64,000 nt of DNA from Streptomyces sp. NBC_00162 (lineage in GTDB: Bacteria; Actinomycetota; Actinomycetes; Streptomycetales; Streptomycetaceae), in NCBI RefSeq assembly GCF_024611995.1, contig NZ_CP102509.1, positions 5,828,001 to 5,892,000 of the forward strand, written 5' to 3'. The position numbers and the translations under genes were made by a program. Shown here piece after piece: positions 27,311 through 37,279 of the stretch. A model generated the notes under the pieces. The model saw nothing but the letters and a program-made list of their open reading frames with translations. It searched no databases and was not told the origin of the DNA. Within the stretch, counting starts at the first letter, position 1, and every line of letters begins with the position of its first letter.

Positions 27311-27703
27311 ATGCGTACGTGTAACACCGCTCGCGTCACCGCCCTGGCCGCCGCCGTCCTGGCCGCCACCGCCCTCATCCCGAGCGCGGCCGGTTCCGCG
27401 CACGCCGCGGGCCCGGCGACCCTCGGGGCATGCGCCACCGGGCAGCTGTGCCTGTGGGCGAAACCGGAGTTCAAGGGCACCCGGTACACCCACGAACTGA
27501 GCACCCTGGACATCAACAGCTGCACCGCGCTGCCCGCCGGAACCAGCGCGCAGTCGCTCACCAACCGCACCGGGCGCCCGGTGACCACCTACCAGTCGGC
27601 CGTGTGCGCGGAGACCGGCGAGTTCCAGACCTATCCCGGGGACGGGGTCTGGCTACCCCAGTCCCCCTACCAGGTGAGGGCGTTCAAGGTGTGGGAGAAC
27701 TAG
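27311..27703 (+). CDS. secreted peptidase-inhibitor I36-like protein
   Basis: 130 residues. Signal peptide 1-33 (AHAA cleavage). The mature part has four Cys (LGACATGQLCLW, INSCTALP, SAVCAET) and the beta/gamma-crystallin-like pattern CLWAKPEFKGTRYTH typical of family I36, whose prototype SMI inhibits metalloproteases. AAGGAG is 8 nt from the ATG. The last 20 bp overlap the end of the convergent channel gene. Confidence 0.82.
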   Translation: MRTCNTARVTALAAAVLAATALIPSAAGSAHAAGPATLGACATGQLCLWAKPEFKGTRYTHELSTLDINSCTALPAGTSAQSLTNRTGRPVTTYQSAVCAETGEFQTYPGDGVWLPQSPYQVRAFKVWEN

Positions 27704-28475
27704 GCCCCGCCACGGCCTCGCGCGGCGCCGGGGCGCCCGGCTGCCCGGCCTGCGGGTCACCCAGCCGGGCGACCTCGGCACGCAGCGCCCGTACCTCCGC
27801 GTGGAGTTCCTCGATGGCCGCCAGCTGGAGGCGCTCCGCCCGGTCGTCCCGCTCGAAGCGGGAGATGAACCAGGCGGCGATGTTCGCGGTCACCACACCG
27901 AGCAGGGCGATCCCCGACAGCATCAGGCCGACGGCCAGGACCCGGCCGAGGCCGGTGGTGGGGGAGTGGTCGCCGTACCCGACCGTCGTCATGGTGGTGA
28001 AGGACCACCACACCGCGTCGCCCAGGTTCTTGATGTTCCCGTCCGGGGCGTCCCGCTCCACGCTCAGCACCGCGAGGGAGCCGAACATCAGCAGCCCCAC
28101 GACCGCTCCGGCCACATAGGTCGTCAGCCGGATCTGCGGAGCCATCCGGGCCCGCCGGCCCACCAGCAGCAGCGTCGACACAAGCCGCAGCAGCCGCAGG
28201 GGCTGCGCCAGCGGCAGCACCACGGCGCACAGGTCCAGCCAGTGCGTCCGTACGAAGTGCCGGCGGTCCGCCGCGAGACCCAGCCGGACCACGTAGTCGA
28301 CGGCGAAGGCCCCCCACACCACCCACTCCGCGTACGTGCACGCCCGGTGCACCTGCGCGCTCGCGTCGGGGACGACGATCGGCACGGCGTACGCCACGGC
28401 GAAGCCCACGGCGAGGACGAGCAGCGGGGTCTGGCTCCGCCGCTCCCAGAGCAGCTGGCGGGAGGGTTGCTTCAT
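27684..28475 (-). CDS. voltage-gated-type potassium channel
   Basis: 263 residues. Six membrane segments with an S4-like charged helix (QPLRLLRLVSTLLLVGRRAR), then the pore loop with selectivity filter TTMTTVGYGDHSP. The C-terminus is a short coiled coil (AERLQLAAIEELHAEVRALRAEVARLG) likely to assist tetramer assembly. The start is 28475, not ATG 28484, because TACGAT lies exactly 7 nt upstream and that promoter would overlap the earlier ATG. Confidence 0.88.
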   Translation of the reverse strand: MKQPSRQLLWERRSQTPLLVLAVGFAVAYAVPIVVPDASAQVHRACTYAEWVVWGAFAVDYVVRLGLAADRRHFVRTHWLDLCAVVLPLAQPLRLLRLVSTLLLVGRRARMAPQIRLTTYVAGAVVGLLMFGSLAVLSVERDAPDGNIKNLGDAVWWSFTTMTTVGYGDHSPTTGLGRVLAVGLMLSGIALLGVVTANIAAWFISRFERDDRAERLQLAAIEELHAEVRALRAEVARLGDPQAGQPGAPAPREAVAGPSSPTP

Positions 28476-28500
28476 GCCCAGCATCGTAAAGAACGCGTAA

Positions 28501-28530
28501 GGGGCGCTGGGACAGGTGTCCCGGCGCCCC
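28501..28530 (-). terminator. terminator after aceE
   Basis: A 14-bp stem with one G-T wobble (GGGGCGCTGGGACA / TGTCCCGGCGCCCC) and a 2-nt loop, 18 bp after the aceE stop. Confidence 0.75.
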
Positions 28531-28547
28531 TCACGGAAGGGTGACGG

Positions 28548-31280
28548 CTACGCGTCGCCGCCCGCCGCGCCCGGGTCCGCCGCCGCGACGTCCAGCAGCT
28601 GGTACCGGTCCACGGCCTGCTTCAGCACCGAACGGTCGATCCGGCCGGCCTTGGCGAGCTCGGTGAGCGTCGCCAGGACCACCGACTGGGCGTCGATGTG
28701 GAAGAAGCGCCGGGCCGCACCACGGGTGTCCGCGAAGCCGAAGCCGTCCGCGCCCAGCGAGGTGTACGGGCCGGGCACCCAGCGCGAGATCTGGTCCGGC
28801 ACCGCCCGCATCCAGTCGGAGACCGCCACGAACGGACCCTCCGCACCCGACAGCTTCCGCGTCACGTACGGGACGCGCTGCTCCTCCTCCGGGTGGAGCA
28901 GGTTGTGCTCCTCCACCTCGACGGCCTCGCGGCGCAGCTCGTTCCAGGAGGTCGCCGACCAGACGTCCGCCTTGACGTTCCAGTCGGCCGCGAGGATCCG
29001 CTGCGCCTCCAGCGCCCACGGCACCGCCACGCCCGAGGCCATGATCTGCGCCCCGATGGTGCCGGACGTGCCCGCCGACACCCGGTGGATGCCCTTGAGG
29101 ATCCCGTCCACGTCCACGTCCGCCGGCTCGGCCGGGTGCTGGATCGGCTCGTTGTAGACGGTCAGGTAGTAGAAGACGTCCTCCGCCTGCGGCCCGTACA
29201 TGCGCCGCAGACCGTCCTTGACGATGTGCGCGATCTCGTAGCCGTAGGCCGGGTCGTACGCGACGCAGCCCGGGTTCGTCGACGCCAGCAGCTGGGAGTG
29301 ACCGTCGGCGTGCTGGAGCCCCTCACCCGTCAGGGTGGTCCGGCCCGCGGTCGCGCCCAGCACGAAACCGCGCGCCAGCTGGTCGGCCATCTGCCAGAAC
29401 TGGTCACCGGTGCGCTGGAAACCGAACATCGAGTAGAAGACGTAGACCGGGATCAGCGGCTCGCCGTGCGTGGCGTACGCCGAACCCGCGGCGATCAGCG
29501 AGGCCGTGCAGCCCGCCTCCGAGATGCCGTCGTGCAGCATCTGGCCGGTCGGCGACTCCTTGTACGCGAGCAGCAGGTCGCGGTCGACCGCCTCGTACTG
29601 CTGCCCCAGCGGGTTGTAGATCTTGGCGCTCGGGAAGAACGCGTCCATGCCGAAGGTGCGGTACTCGTCGGGCGCGATCAGCACGAAGCGCCGGCCGATC
29701 TCCTTGTCCCGCATCAGGTCCTTCAGGATGCGGACGAAGGCCATCGTGGTGGCGATCGACTGCTGGCCCGAGCCCTTCTTGGCCGCCGCGTATGTCGCGT
29801 CGCCCGGCAGCTGCAGCGGCTTGGCGCGCACCACACGGGTCGGCACGTAGCCGCCGAGCGCGCTGCGCTGGTCGTGCATGTACTGGATCTCGGGCGACTT
29901 CGGGCCCGGGTGGTAGTACGGCGGGGCGCCGCTCTCCAGCTGCGCGTCCGTGATCGGGATGTGCAGGCGGTCACGGAAGCGCTTGAGGTCGTCGACCGTC
30001 AGCTTCTTCATCTGGTGCGTCGCGTTGCGGCCCTCGAAGTTCGGGCCCAGCGTCCAGCCCTTGACCGTCTGGGCCAGGATCACCGTCGGCTGGCCCTTGT
30101 GGGCCTTGGCCGCCGCGTAGGCCGCGTAGACCTTCTTGTGGTCGTGCCCGCCGCGGCCCAGGTGCTGGATCTGATAGTCGGTCATGTTCTCGACCATCGC
30201 GCGCAGCCGCTGGTCGCCGCCGAAGAAGTGATCACGGATGTACGCGCCCGACTCGGTGGCGTACGTCTGGAACTGCCCGTCCGGGGTGGAGTTCATCTTG
30301 TTGACCAGGATGCCGTCGCGGTCCTGGGCCAGCAGCGGGTCCCAGGAGCGGTCCCAGATCAGCTTGATGACGTTCCAGCCGGCGCCGCGGAACTGCGACT
30401 CCAGCTCCTGGATGATCTTGCCGTTGCCGCGCACCGGGCCGTCGAGGCGCTGGAGGTTGCAGTTGACCACGAAGGTCAGGTTGTCCAGACCCTCGCGGGC
30501 GGCGATCGACAGCTGGCCGAGCGACTCCGGCTCGTCCATCTCGCCGTCGCCGAGATACGCCCAAACGTGGGACTTGGAGGTGTCCGCGATCCCGCGCGCC
30601 TCCATGTACCGGTTCATCCGGGCCTGGTAGATCGCACCGAGCGGGCCCAGGCCCATCGAAACGGTCGGGAACTCCCAGAAGTCCGGCATCAGCCGCGGGT
30701 GCGGGTAGCTCGAAAGGCCGTACGGGGCCTTCGACTTCTCCTGCCGGAACGCGTCGAGCTGCTGCTCGGAGAGCCGGTCCAGGAGATAGGCGCGCGCGTA
30801 GATACCGGGGGACGCGTGGCCCTGGAAGAAGATCTGGTCGCCGCCGTCGCCCTCGTCCTTGCCCCGGAAGAAGTGGTTGAAGCCCACGTCGTAGAGGGAG
30901 GCGGAGGAGGCGAAGGTCGCGATGTGGCCGCCGACCCCGATGCCCGGGCGCTGGGCGCGCGAGACCATGACGGCCGCGTTCCACCGGGTGGCGTTGAGGA
31001 CCTTGCGCTCGATCTCCTCGTTTCCGGGGAAGAACGGCTCGTCCTTGGTGGCGATGGTGTTGACGTAGTCGGTGCTGCGCATCTCGGGCACGGCCACGCG
31101 CTTCTCGCGGGCCCGCTCGATCAGCCGCAGCATCAGATAGCGGGCGCGCTCACGGCCCCGCTCGTCGACCGCTGCGTCCAGGGAGTCGAGCCACTCCTGC
31201 GTCTCCTCCGGATCGAAGTCCGGGACCTGACTGGGCAGGCCGCCAATGATGATCGGATTGCGATCGGATGCGGAAACCAC
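28548..31280 (-). CDS. aceE: pyruvate dehydrogenase E1, homodimeric type
   Basis: 910 residues, full length for AceE. The thiamine-diphosphate motif is [13 protein letters not shown] with [14 protein letters not shown] downstream. The active-site His belongs to [24 protein letters not shown]. It decarboxylates pyruvate and acetylates the lipoyl domain of E2, feeding acetyl-CoA to the citrate cycle and to fatty-acid synthesis. The E2 and E3 genes are not in this window, which is normal in streptomycetes. The GTG follows GAAGGAA. A terminator lies just after it. Confidence 0.96.
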   Translation of the reverse strand: MVSASDRNPIIIGGLPSQVPDFDPEETQEWLDSLDAAVDERGRERARYLMLRLIERAREKRVAVPEMRSTDYVNTIATKDEPFFPGNEEIERKVLNATRWNAAVMVSRAQRPGIGVGGHIATFASSASLYDVGFNHFFRGKDEGDGGDQIFFQGHASPGIYARAYLLDRLSEQQLDAFRQEKSKAPYGLSSYPHPRLMPDFWEFPTVSMGLGPLGAIYQARMNRYMEARGIADTSKSHVWAYLGDGEMDEPESLGQLSIAAREGLDNLTFVVNCNLQRLDGPVRGNGKIIQELESQFRGAGWNVIKLIWDRSWDPLLAQDRDGILVNKMNSTPDGQFQTYATESGAYIRDHFFGGDQRLRAMVENMTDYQIQHLGRGGHDHKKVYAAYAAAKAHKGQPTVILAQTVKGWTLGPNFEGRNATHQMKKLTVDDLKRFRDRLHIPITDAQLESGAPPYYHPGPKSPEIQYMHDQRSALGGYVPTRVVRAKPLQLPGDATYAAAKKGSGQQSIATTMAFVRILKDLMRDKEIGRRFVLIAPDEYRTFGMDAFFPSAKIYNPLGQQYEAVDRDLLLAYKESPTGQMLHDGISEAGCTASLIAAGSAYATHGEPLIPVYVFYSMFGFQRTGDQFWQMADQLARGFVLGATAGRTTLTGEGLQHADGHSQLLASTNPGCVAYDPAYGYEIAHIVKDGLRRMYGPQAEDVFYYLTVYNEPIQHPAEPADVDVDGILKGIHRVSAGTSGTIGAQIMASGVAVPWALEAQRILAADWNVKADVWSATSWNELRREAVEVEEHNLLHPEEEQRVPYVTRKLSGAEGPFVAVSDWMRAVPDQISRWVPGPYTSLGADGFGFADTRGAARRFFHIDAQSVVLATLTELAKAGRIDRSVLKQAVDRYQLLDVAAADPGAAGGDA

Positions 31281-31750
31281 GCTGTTCCTTCGCTGTCGGG
31301 GGAGTCGTGCTGAAGCCGTATCTGGGGGGCGCCGCCTCCCATGGTCTTACGCTCGGCCGAGATCGTCATCTCTACCGCTGGGTAATCCCTGGAGTCGGCA
31401 GGAAGTCTGGGGTGGGCGATCCGAAGGCGGTCCGGCCAAATCGCAACCTTACGCCCAAGTCGGTCACACACCGCCAACAAAGTCGTAAGGACGTTCGTCC
31501 CTCAAGCGGGTAGGAAAGTCATCAAGCGTTGCCGATGATGCCGAATGGACCGCAATGGTGTGGGATGAGTCACCAGAGCCCCACACGGGGAGGCTGAAAG
31601 TTGCGGCGAGACGGCCGCAATCGTCACCGTTTCGACGGTCTCGGCGGCCGGGTACTTGCGCGATCCGCCGCGCCCGTGTGGACTACGTCCAATGCTGCGC
31701 GTACGCGCGCCGCCAGAAGACATTCACCGAACATGAGCAGGAGGCACCCC
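31281..31750. other. 470-bp divergent promoter region aceE / DUF3052
   Basis: Non-coding. It is less GC-biased than the genes and contains GTGTGGG and CCCACAC (31558-31564, 31580-31586), an inverted repeat spaced by 15 bp that could bind a regulator. The AGGAGG site of the DUF3052 gene ends it. Both flanking genes must be transcribed outward from here. No RNA gene recognised. Confidence 0.5.
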
Positions 31751-32176
31751 GTGAGCGCGACCGCGGACCACGCGGAGAACCTGGCCGCCCGGCTGGGTTT
31801 CCAGTCCGAACAGGTGGTCCAGGAGATCGGCTACGACGACGACGTCGATCAGGATTTCCGTGATGTCGTTGATGAGCTCGTCGGCGATCTCGTCGACGAG
31901 GACTACGACGACGTCGCGGACGCCGTTTTGCTGTGGTTCCGCGAGGACGACGGCGATCTGGCGGACGCACTGGTCGATGCCACCGAGCTGATCGAGGACG
32001 GCGCACTGATCCTGCTGCTGACCCCCAAGACGGGCCGCCCCGGCTACGTCGAGGCCAGCGACATCAAGGAAGCCGCGGAGACCGCCGGCCTCTCGCTGGC
32101 CAAGGGTCTTCCCGTAGGCAAGGAGTGGGCCGCCACCAAGCTGGTGACGCCCAAGACGGCCGTCAAGAAGCGCTAA
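31751..32176 (+). CDS. DUF3052 protein
   Basis: 141 residues, very acidic in the first half (EIGYDDDVDQDFRDVVDELVGDLVDEDYDDV shortened here to its pattern of paired Asp/Glu). An actinobacterial family of unknown function; the fold is predicted alpha/beta with LILLLTPKTGRPGYVEASDI. AGGAGG lies 6 nt before GTG 31751, so the ATG at 31733 is not the start. Divergent from aceE. Confidence 0.82.
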   Translation: MSATADHAENLAARLGFQSEQVVQEIGYDDDVDQDFRDVVDELVGDLVDEDYDDVADAVLLWFREDDGDLADALVDATELIEDGALILLLTPKTGRPGYVEASDIKEAAETAGLSLAKGLPVGKEWAATKLVTPKTAVKKR

Positions 32177-32333
32177 GCCGCGCCTTCCGCTGCCGAGCGG
32201 ACACATCGTGCACCCCGTCGACCCCCGGTCGGCGGGGTGTGTGCGTTCCGGGCCCCGCCCCGCCTAGGCTGTGCCTCACCCGAACGGCCCACTGCGGGCA
32301 TCCAGGAAATGCGGGAACGAAGGGATGCGAGAG

Positions 32334-32792
32334 ATGGCGATCGAGGTCGGCGACAAGGCCCCGGACTTCGAGCTCAAGGACAACCACGGCGCCACCGTGC
32401 GGCTCTCCGACTTCCGGGGGGAGAAGGCCGTGGTGCTGCTCTTCTACCCGTTCGCCTTCACCGGCGTCTGCACCGGCGAGCTGTGCGAGCTGCGCGACCA
32501 GCTGCCGCGGTTCCAGAACGACGAGGTCCAGCTCCTCGCCGTCTCCAACGACTCCGTGCCGACCCTCCGGGTCTTCGGGGAGCAGGAGAACCTGGACTAC
32601 CCGCTCCTGTCGGACTTCTGGCCGCACGGGGAGACCTCCCGCGCGTACGGGGTCTTCGACGAGGAGAAGGGGTGCGCGGTCCGCGGCACCTTCATCATCG
32701 ACAAGGACGGCGTCGTGCGCTGGACTGTCGTCAACGGACTGCCCGACGCGCGTGACCTGAACGAGTACATCAAGGCACTCGACAGCCTCTGA
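32334..32792 (+). CDS. ahpE: peroxiredoxin, AhpE type
   Basis: 152 residues, matching mycobacterial AhpE in length and in the [18 protein letters not shown] block. Peroxidatic Cys46 lies in [11 protein letters not shown]. AhpE is a one-Cys enzyme that reduces peroxynitrite and fatty-acid hydroperoxides. Here a second Cys51, five residues on, is placed like the resolving Cys of PrxQ/BCP, so an intramolecular disulfide is possible. ATG 32334 ([12 protein letters not shown]) is preferred to ATG 32325 on spacing from AAGGG. Confidence 0.88.
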   Translation: MAIEVGDKAPDFELKDNHGATVRLSDFRGEKAVVLLFYPFAFTGVCTGELCELRDQLPRFQNDEVQLLAVSNDSVPTLRVFGEQENLDYPLLSDFWPHGETSRAYGVFDEEKGCAVRGTFIIDKDGVVRWTVVNGLPDARDLNEYIKALDSL

Positions 32793-32945
32793 GGCTCGTC
32801 GTCGCAGTTCCGCGCGAAAACCGTTTACAGGCGGGAACCCGTCACTAGGATCGAAACGTTGATCCGGTAGCTCCCCCGGCCACGGCCGGGAGAGCCCCCT
32901 GCACGACGGGGCACCGCCCCACACACAGAACCCAATGGAGGACCC

Positions 32946-33521
32946 GTGGGAGTCAGCCTCAGCAAGGGCGGCAACGTCTCGCTGACCAAGGCCGCGCCTA
33001 ACCTGACGGCGGTCATCGTCGGTCTGGGCTGGGATGCTCGCACCACCACCGGTGTCGACTTCGACCTCGACGCCAGCGCGATCCTGACCAACGACCAGGG
33101 CAAGGTCGCCAGCGACGCGAACTTCGTCTTCTTCAACAACCTGAAGAGCCCCGACGGCTCGGTCGAGCACACCGGTGACAACACCACCGGTGAGGGCGAG
33201 GGCGACGACGAGGCGATCAAGGTGAACCTCGCCGGTGTACCGGCCGATGTCGCCAAGATCGTCTTCCCGGTCTCGATCTACGAGGCCGAGAGCCGCCAGC
33301 AGAGCTTCGGCCAGGTCCGCAACGCGTACATCCGCGTCGTGAACCAGGCGGACAACACCGAGCTCGCCCGCTACGACCTCTCCGAGGACGCCTCGACCGA
33401 GACCGCCATGGTCTTCGGCGAGCTGTACCGCAACGGCGCGGAGTGGAAGTTCCGCGCCATCGGCCAGGGCTACGCCTCGGGCCTGCGCGGCATCGCGCAG
33501 GACTTCGGCGTCAACGTCTGA
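32946..33521 (+). CDS. terD: TerD-family tellurium/stress protein, copy 1
   Basis: 191 residues. [19 protein letters not shown] begins the domain. The calcium-binding acidic motifs are DFDLDASA (near 38) and the loop [18 protein letters not shown] (near 80). The C-terminal [16 protein letters not shown] block is typical. TerD proteins are cytosolic Ca2+-binding stress proteins linked to tellurite resistance and, in Streptomyces, to development. GTG preceded by GGAGG. About 75% identical to the next gene, so a tandem duplicate. Confidence 0.95.
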   Translation: MGVSLSKGGNVSLTKAAPNLTAVIVGLGWDARTTTGVDFDLDASAILTNDQGKVASDANFVFFNNLKSPDGSVEHTGDNTTGEGEGDDEAIKVNLAGVPADVAKIVFPVSIYEAESRQQSFGQVRNAYIRVVNQADNTELARYDLSEDASTETAMVFGELYRNGAEWKFRAIGQGYASGLRGIAQDFGVNV

Positions 33522-33539
33522 GCCCAGAGCAGTTCACCC

Positions 33540-33574
33540 GTCCGGCGCCGTGCACTGTGTGTACGGCGCCGGAC
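33540..33574 (+). terminator. hairpin between the two terD genes
   Basis: A perfect 12-bp stem (GTCCGGCGCCGT) with an 11-nt loop, 18 bp after the first terD stop. It may terminate or attenuate, separating expression of the two copies. Confidence 0.65.
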
Positions 33575-33630
33575 CGGCTTTGCGGCCTGTACGGACCGGT
33601 TCCACGGCCGGTACGGGGCCGCGTCGCACG

Positions 33631-33671
33631 GCACACCGTCACTCAGCACACCGTCACACAGGCACACCGTC
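33631..33671. repeat. GCACACCGTC direct repeats
   Basis: Three copies of GCACACCGTC at 33631, 33646 and 33662 (spacing 15 and 16 bp) end 19 bp before the second terD start. A regular spacing of about one and a half helical turns could suit a regulator, or may be slippage. Confidence 0.7.
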
Positions 33672-33690
33672 GTCCGGGGAGGACCACAAC

Positions 33691-34266
33691 ATGGGCGTCA
33701 CACTCGCCAAGGGGGGCAATGTCTCCCTGTCCAAGGCCGCACCGAACCTGACCCGGGTTCTCATCGGGCTCGGCTGGGACGCGCGCTCGACCACGGGCGC
33801 GGACTTCGACCTCGACGCCAGCGCGCTGCTGTGCAACAGCGGCCGGGTGCTCGGGGACGAGTACTTCGTCTTCTACAACAACCTGAAGAGCCCCGACGGC
33901 TCCGTCGAACACACGGGGGACAACCTCACCGGCGAGGGCGACGGCGACGACGAGTCGATCATCATCGACCTCACCAAGGTGCCGGACCGCGTCGACAAGA
34001 TCGTCTTCCCGGTCTCGATCCACGAGGCGGACAGCCGCCGGCAGAGCTTCGGCCAGGTCAGTAACGCCTTCATTCGCGTGGTGAACCAGGCGGACGGCCA
34101 GGAACTGGCCCGCTACGACCTTTCCGAGGACGCCTCCAGCGAGACCGCGATGATCTTCGGCGAGGTCTACCGGTACGGGGGTGAATGGAAGTTCCGTGCG
34201 GTGGGGCAGGGGTACGCGTCGGGCCTGAGGGGCATCGCTCTAGACTTCGGGGTCAACGTTTCGTAA
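33691..34266 (+). CDS. terD: TerD-family tellurium/stress protein, copy 2
   Basis: 191 residues with the same architecture as the upstream copy: [26 protein letters not shown] and [15 protein letters not shown]. All acidic Ca2+ ligands are retained. ATG 33691 with GGGGAGGA. It ends 19-25 bp before the TerC-like gene, so both are probably co-transcribed; in other bacteria TerC-like membrane proteins dock TerD proteins to the membrane. Confidence 0.95.
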   Translation: MGVTLAKGGNVSLSKAAPNLTRVLIGLGWDARSTTGADFDLDASALLCNSGRVLGDEYFVFYNNLKSPDGSVEHTGDNLTGEGDGDDESIIIDLTKVPDRVDKIVFPVSIHEADSRRQSFGQVSNAFIRVVNQADGQELARYDLSEDASSETAMIFGEVYRYGGEWKFRAVGQGYASGLRGIALDFGVNVS

Positions 34267-34285
34267 AGCCGTACAAGACGATGGG

Positions 34286-35407
34286 GTGCCAGTGGTTCTC
34301 AAAACCTTCGGCTGGTCGTTCGCAATCACTGCGCTCGGTCTGGTCGCAGCGGTGTTCTACGGGGGGTGGCAGGCCTTCGGTATCGTGGCGATCCTGTCGG
34401 TCCTCGAGATCTCGCTGTCTTTCGACAACGCGGTGGTCAACGCCGGAATCCTGAAGAAGATGAATGCCTTCTGGCAGAAGATCTTCCTCACCATCGGCGT
34501 ACTCATCGCGGTCTTCGGTATGCGACTGGTCTTCCCCGTTGTGATCGTCGCGATCAGCGCCAAGATCGGGCCCCTCGAGGCCGTGGAACTGGCCATCAAC
34601 GACAAGGAGATGTACGAGCAGCTGGTCACGGACGCCCACCCGTCCATCGCTGCCTTCGGCGGCATGTTCCTGCTGATGATCTTCCTCGACTTCATCTTCG
34701 AGGACCGTGACATCAAGTGGCTCGCCTGGCTGGAGCGCCCGCTCGCCAAGCTCGGCAAGGTCGACATGCTGTCCGCCTGCATCGCCCTGATCGTCCTGGT
34801 CGTCACCTCGATGACCTTCGCCGCCAACGCCCACCAGCACGGCGGCGTCCACGTGGACAAGGGCCAGACCGTCCTGATCTCCGGCATCCTCGGCCTGATC
34901 ACCTACATGGTCGTCGGCGGCCTCTCCGGCTACTTCGAGAACAAGCTGGAGGAAGAGGAGGAGGCCGAGCACGAGGCCGAGGAAGAGGCCAAGAAGAGCG
35001 GCAAGCCCGTTTCGGCCGTCGCGATGGCCGGCAAGGCCGCCTTCTTCATGTTCCTCTACCTCGAAGTCCTCGACGCCTCGTTCTCCTTCGACGGGGTCAT
35101 CGGCGCCTTCGCCATCACCAACGACATCGTGCTCATGGCCCTCGGCCTCGGCATCGGTGCCATGTACGTCCGGTCGCTGACGGTCTACCTCGTCCGCCAG
35201 GGCACCCTCGACGACTACGTCTACCTGGAGCACGGCGCGCACTACGCCATCGGCGCGCTCGCCGTGATCCTGCTCGTCACCATCCAGTACGAGATCAACG
35301 AGATCATCACCGGCCTCGTCGGCGTGCTCCTGATCGGATGGTCCTTCTGGTCCTCGGTGCGCCGCAACAAGCGCCTGGAACTGGAGGGTTCCGCCGCCGA
35401 GGCATGA
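34286..35407 (+). CDS. TerC-like DUF475 integral membrane protein
   Basis: 373 residues with about nine membrane segments. The TerC signature appears twice: EISLSFDNAVVNAGILKKM near 45 and DASFSFDGVIGAFAIT near 265, each with acidic residues inside a helix that may carry metal ions. A highly charged cytosolic loop (LEEEEEAEHEAEEEAKK, about 215-232) separates the halves. GTG 34286 or GTG 34292 can start; the ribosome site is a weak GGGG. Directly follows terD, supporting a membrane complex with TerD. Confidence 0.9.
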   Translation: MPVVLKTFGWSFAITALGLVAAVFYGGWQAFGIVAILSVLEISLSFDNAVVNAGILKKMNAFWQKIFLTIGVLIAVFGMRLVFPVVIVAISAKIGPLEAVELAINDKEMYEQLVTDAHPSIAAFGGMFLLMIFLDFIFEDRDIKWLAWLERPLAKLGKVDMLSACIALIVLVVTSMTFAANAHQHGGVHVDKGQTVLISGILGLITYMVVGGLSGYFENKLEEEEEAEHEAEEEAKKSGKPVSAVAMAGKAAFFMFLYLEVLDASFSFDGVIGAFAITNDIVLMALGLGIGAMYVRSLTVYLVRQGTLDDYVYLEHGAHYAIGALAVILLVTIQYEINEIITGLVGVLLIGWSFWSSVRRNKRLELEGSAAEA

Positions 35408-35435
35408 CGGCGGCGGTAATGCGGAACGCTCCATG

Positions 35436-35479
35436 GCGGGGCGGCCTGCGGGGTCCACGGACCCGGCGGGCCGCCCCGC
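35436..35479 (+). terminator. terminator after the TerC-like gene
   Basis: An 11-bp perfect outer stem (GCGGGGCGGCC / GGCCGCCCCGC) with further internal pairing (GGGTCC / GGACCC), 28 bp after the stop. Confidence 0.75.
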
Positions 35480-35533
35480 TTCCGTAGGCGTCCACGGACA
35501 CACAGGGGACCAGGGGAACAGGGGGGTAGGGGA

Positions 35534-36277
35534 ATGGGCTTCTTCGACGGCATCATGGGCAGCCGCGCCGTGCAGTTCCAGTCGGGCAGCGCCTCGTCCA
35601 ACGCGATCGAGCTGACCAAGCGGCACCCGACGGTGTCGCTCACCAAACAGGGGGCGGTCCACGGCAATCTGCGCGTCAACCTGTCCTGGCGCATGCGCAC
35701 CTCGGACATCGGCGGCAGCAGCTACGGGCAGAGCGGCCGGCTCCTGCGGCATCCGTTCAAGCTGTTCAAGCCCGACATGGTGCAGGCGCACACCCAGGGC
35801 ATGGTCAACGTCGACCTCGACATGGGCTGTCTGTACGAGCTGACCGACGGCACCCGGGGCGTCGTCCAGCCGCTGGGCAACCTGCTGGGCGACATCAACG
35901 ACCCGCCGTACGTGAAGCTCAGCGGGGACGACCGGTTCGGGTCGGCGTCGGGGGAGACCCTCTACGTCAACCTCGACCACGCCGACGAGATCAAGCGGAT
36001 GCTGGTCTTCGTCTACATCTACGACCAGACCCCGGCCTTCGACCGCACCCACGCCATGGTCACGCTCTTCCCGGTCACCGGGCCGCGGGTCGAGATCCCC
36101 CTGGAGGAGCGGCACCCGCAGGCCCGCTCCTGCGCGGTGGTCTCCCTCGAGCACGTCAAGGGCGAGTTCGTCGTACGGCGCGAGGTGAAGTTCGTGTACG
36201 GGTTCCAGGCCGAGCTGGACCGGCTGTACGGCTGGGGGCTCCAGTGGGGGCGGGGCTACAAGAGCACCAAGGCCTGA
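35534..36277 (+). CDS. TerA-like tellurium-resistance protein
   Basis: 247 residues. The TerD-related beta-sandwich shows VSLTKQG near 35, VNVDLDMGCLYEL near 90 with acidic residues in place of the TerD Ca2+ loop, and LVFVYIYDQTPAFDRT near 157. The C-terminus has the basic tail WGRGYKSTKA. TerA-like proteins co-occur with TerD and bind metals or membranes. A short gap after the TerC-like gene contains a terminator, so it may have its own promoter near 35490-35530 (GGGGA ribosome site). Confidence 0.8.
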   Translation: MGFFDGIMGSRAVQFQSGSASSNAIELTKRHPTVSLTKQGAVHGNLRVNLSWRMRTSDIGGSSYGQSGRLLRHPFKLFKPDMVQAHTQGMVNVDLDMGCLYELTDGTRGVVQPLGNLLGDINDPPYVKLSGDDRFGSASGETLYVNLDHADEIKRMLVFVYIYDQTPAFDRTHAMVTLFPVTGPRVEIPLEERHPQARSCAVVSLEHVKGEFVVRREVKFVYGFQAELDRLYGWGLQWGRGYKSTKA

Positions 36278-36323
36278 CCGGAGCCCCGAGCGGGTGCCGG
36301 ATGCGTCTGCGGCGTCTGCGGCG

Positions 36324-37094
36324 TCAGCGGCGGATGAACTGCGGGCCCTGCACCGGCAGCCGGAAGGACGGGTCGGCGCCCGGACCCGGCACCGGGGCCG
36401 GGGACACCGGCTGCGGGTACCCGTAGGCGGGCTGGACGGGCGGCAGGGCCTGGGTGGGCGGGGCCATCGCGGCCGTCTGCTCGGCGGTGGGCCCGGCCGC
36501 CGGGCTCCCGGCCGCCGGGCTCGCGGCGGGCTCGGGGGCGTTCTCGTCGACCGAGATCCCGTGATCGGTGGCCAGCCCCACCAGCCCGTCGGAGTAGCCC
36601 TCGCCGAGCGCGCGGAATTTCCACCCCTCGCCCCGGCGGTACAGCTCCCCGCAGATCAGAGCCGTCTCGGCGCCGGTCTCGGGCCGCACGTCGAAGTAGG
36701 CCAGCGGTTCGGAGCCACCGGTCGCGGTGGCGTCGTAGAGGAGGATCCGCAGGTCGCGGACCCGCTGGAAGGGGACGTCCTCGGCGGAGGCGACCACCAG
36801 GATCCGGTCCACGGCCGGGGTCACCGTCCGCAGGTCCGCCTGGACGGCGTCGGTCACCGCCTCGCCGAGCTGCTTCTTGCCCAGCCGCCAGACGGCCCCC
36901 GAGGGGTGCCGGGGCTGGTTGTAGAAGACGAAGTCCTCGTCCGAACGCACCCGGCCGTCGGGGCCCACGAGCAGTGCGGAGGCGTCCACGTCGGGTACCT
37001 CGGGGCCGGTTGTCCAGCGCAGCACCGCCCGGACCGCCGTGGCGGCCACCGGGATGTTCGAGCCCTTCTGCATCGCGTGCGTCATGCCCGTCAT
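36324..37094 (-). CDS. degenerate TerD-domain protein with Pro-rich tail
   Basis: 256 residues, on the opposite strand to the rest of the cluster. The TerD core ([45 protein letters not shown]) is recognisable, but the usual acidic loop is replaced by [16 protein letters not shown], so one Ca2+ site is probably lost. The last 75 residues form a Pro/Ala-rich, partly repetitive tail ([27 protein letters not shown]). GGAGGG precedes ATG 37094; ATG 37085 is an alternative. It may be an adaptor or decoy TerD. Confidence 0.85.
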   Translation of the reverse strand: MTGMTHAMQKGSNIPVAATAVRAVLRWTTGPEVPDVDASALLVGPDGRVRSDEDFVFYNQPRHPSGAVWRLGKKQLGEAVTDAVQADLRTVTPAVDRILVVASAEDVPFQRVRDLRILLYDATATGGSEPLAYFDVRPETGAETALICGELYRRGEGWKFRALGEGYSDGLVGLATDHGISVDENAPEPAASPAAGSPAAGPTAEQTAAMAPPTQALPPVQPAYGYPQPVSPAPVPGPGADPSFRLPVQGPQFIRR

Positions 37095-37279
37095 CCTGCC
37101 CTCCCCGGGTGGACCGGGACAATGCGGCCCCCCGTAGGGCCTTGTCTCGAACGCGAGAGCTGGGCATGGTGCAAGAGGGTTACCTGAACTTCATGTGCTT
37201 GAGGAACTCTTGACTCATGTTCGTACGTACTATTACCGGCCATGCCAGTTGGGCCGCCGAGGCAGTACGGGGGAAGCAC

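Noticed and set aside
33631..33671. CRISPR-like array
   Set aside because: Only three 10-bp units with 5-6-bp spacers; too short and no cas genes.
35534..36277. Third canonical TerD
   Set aside because: Lacks the DFDLDAS and GDDE calcium motifs; fits a TerA-like protein better.
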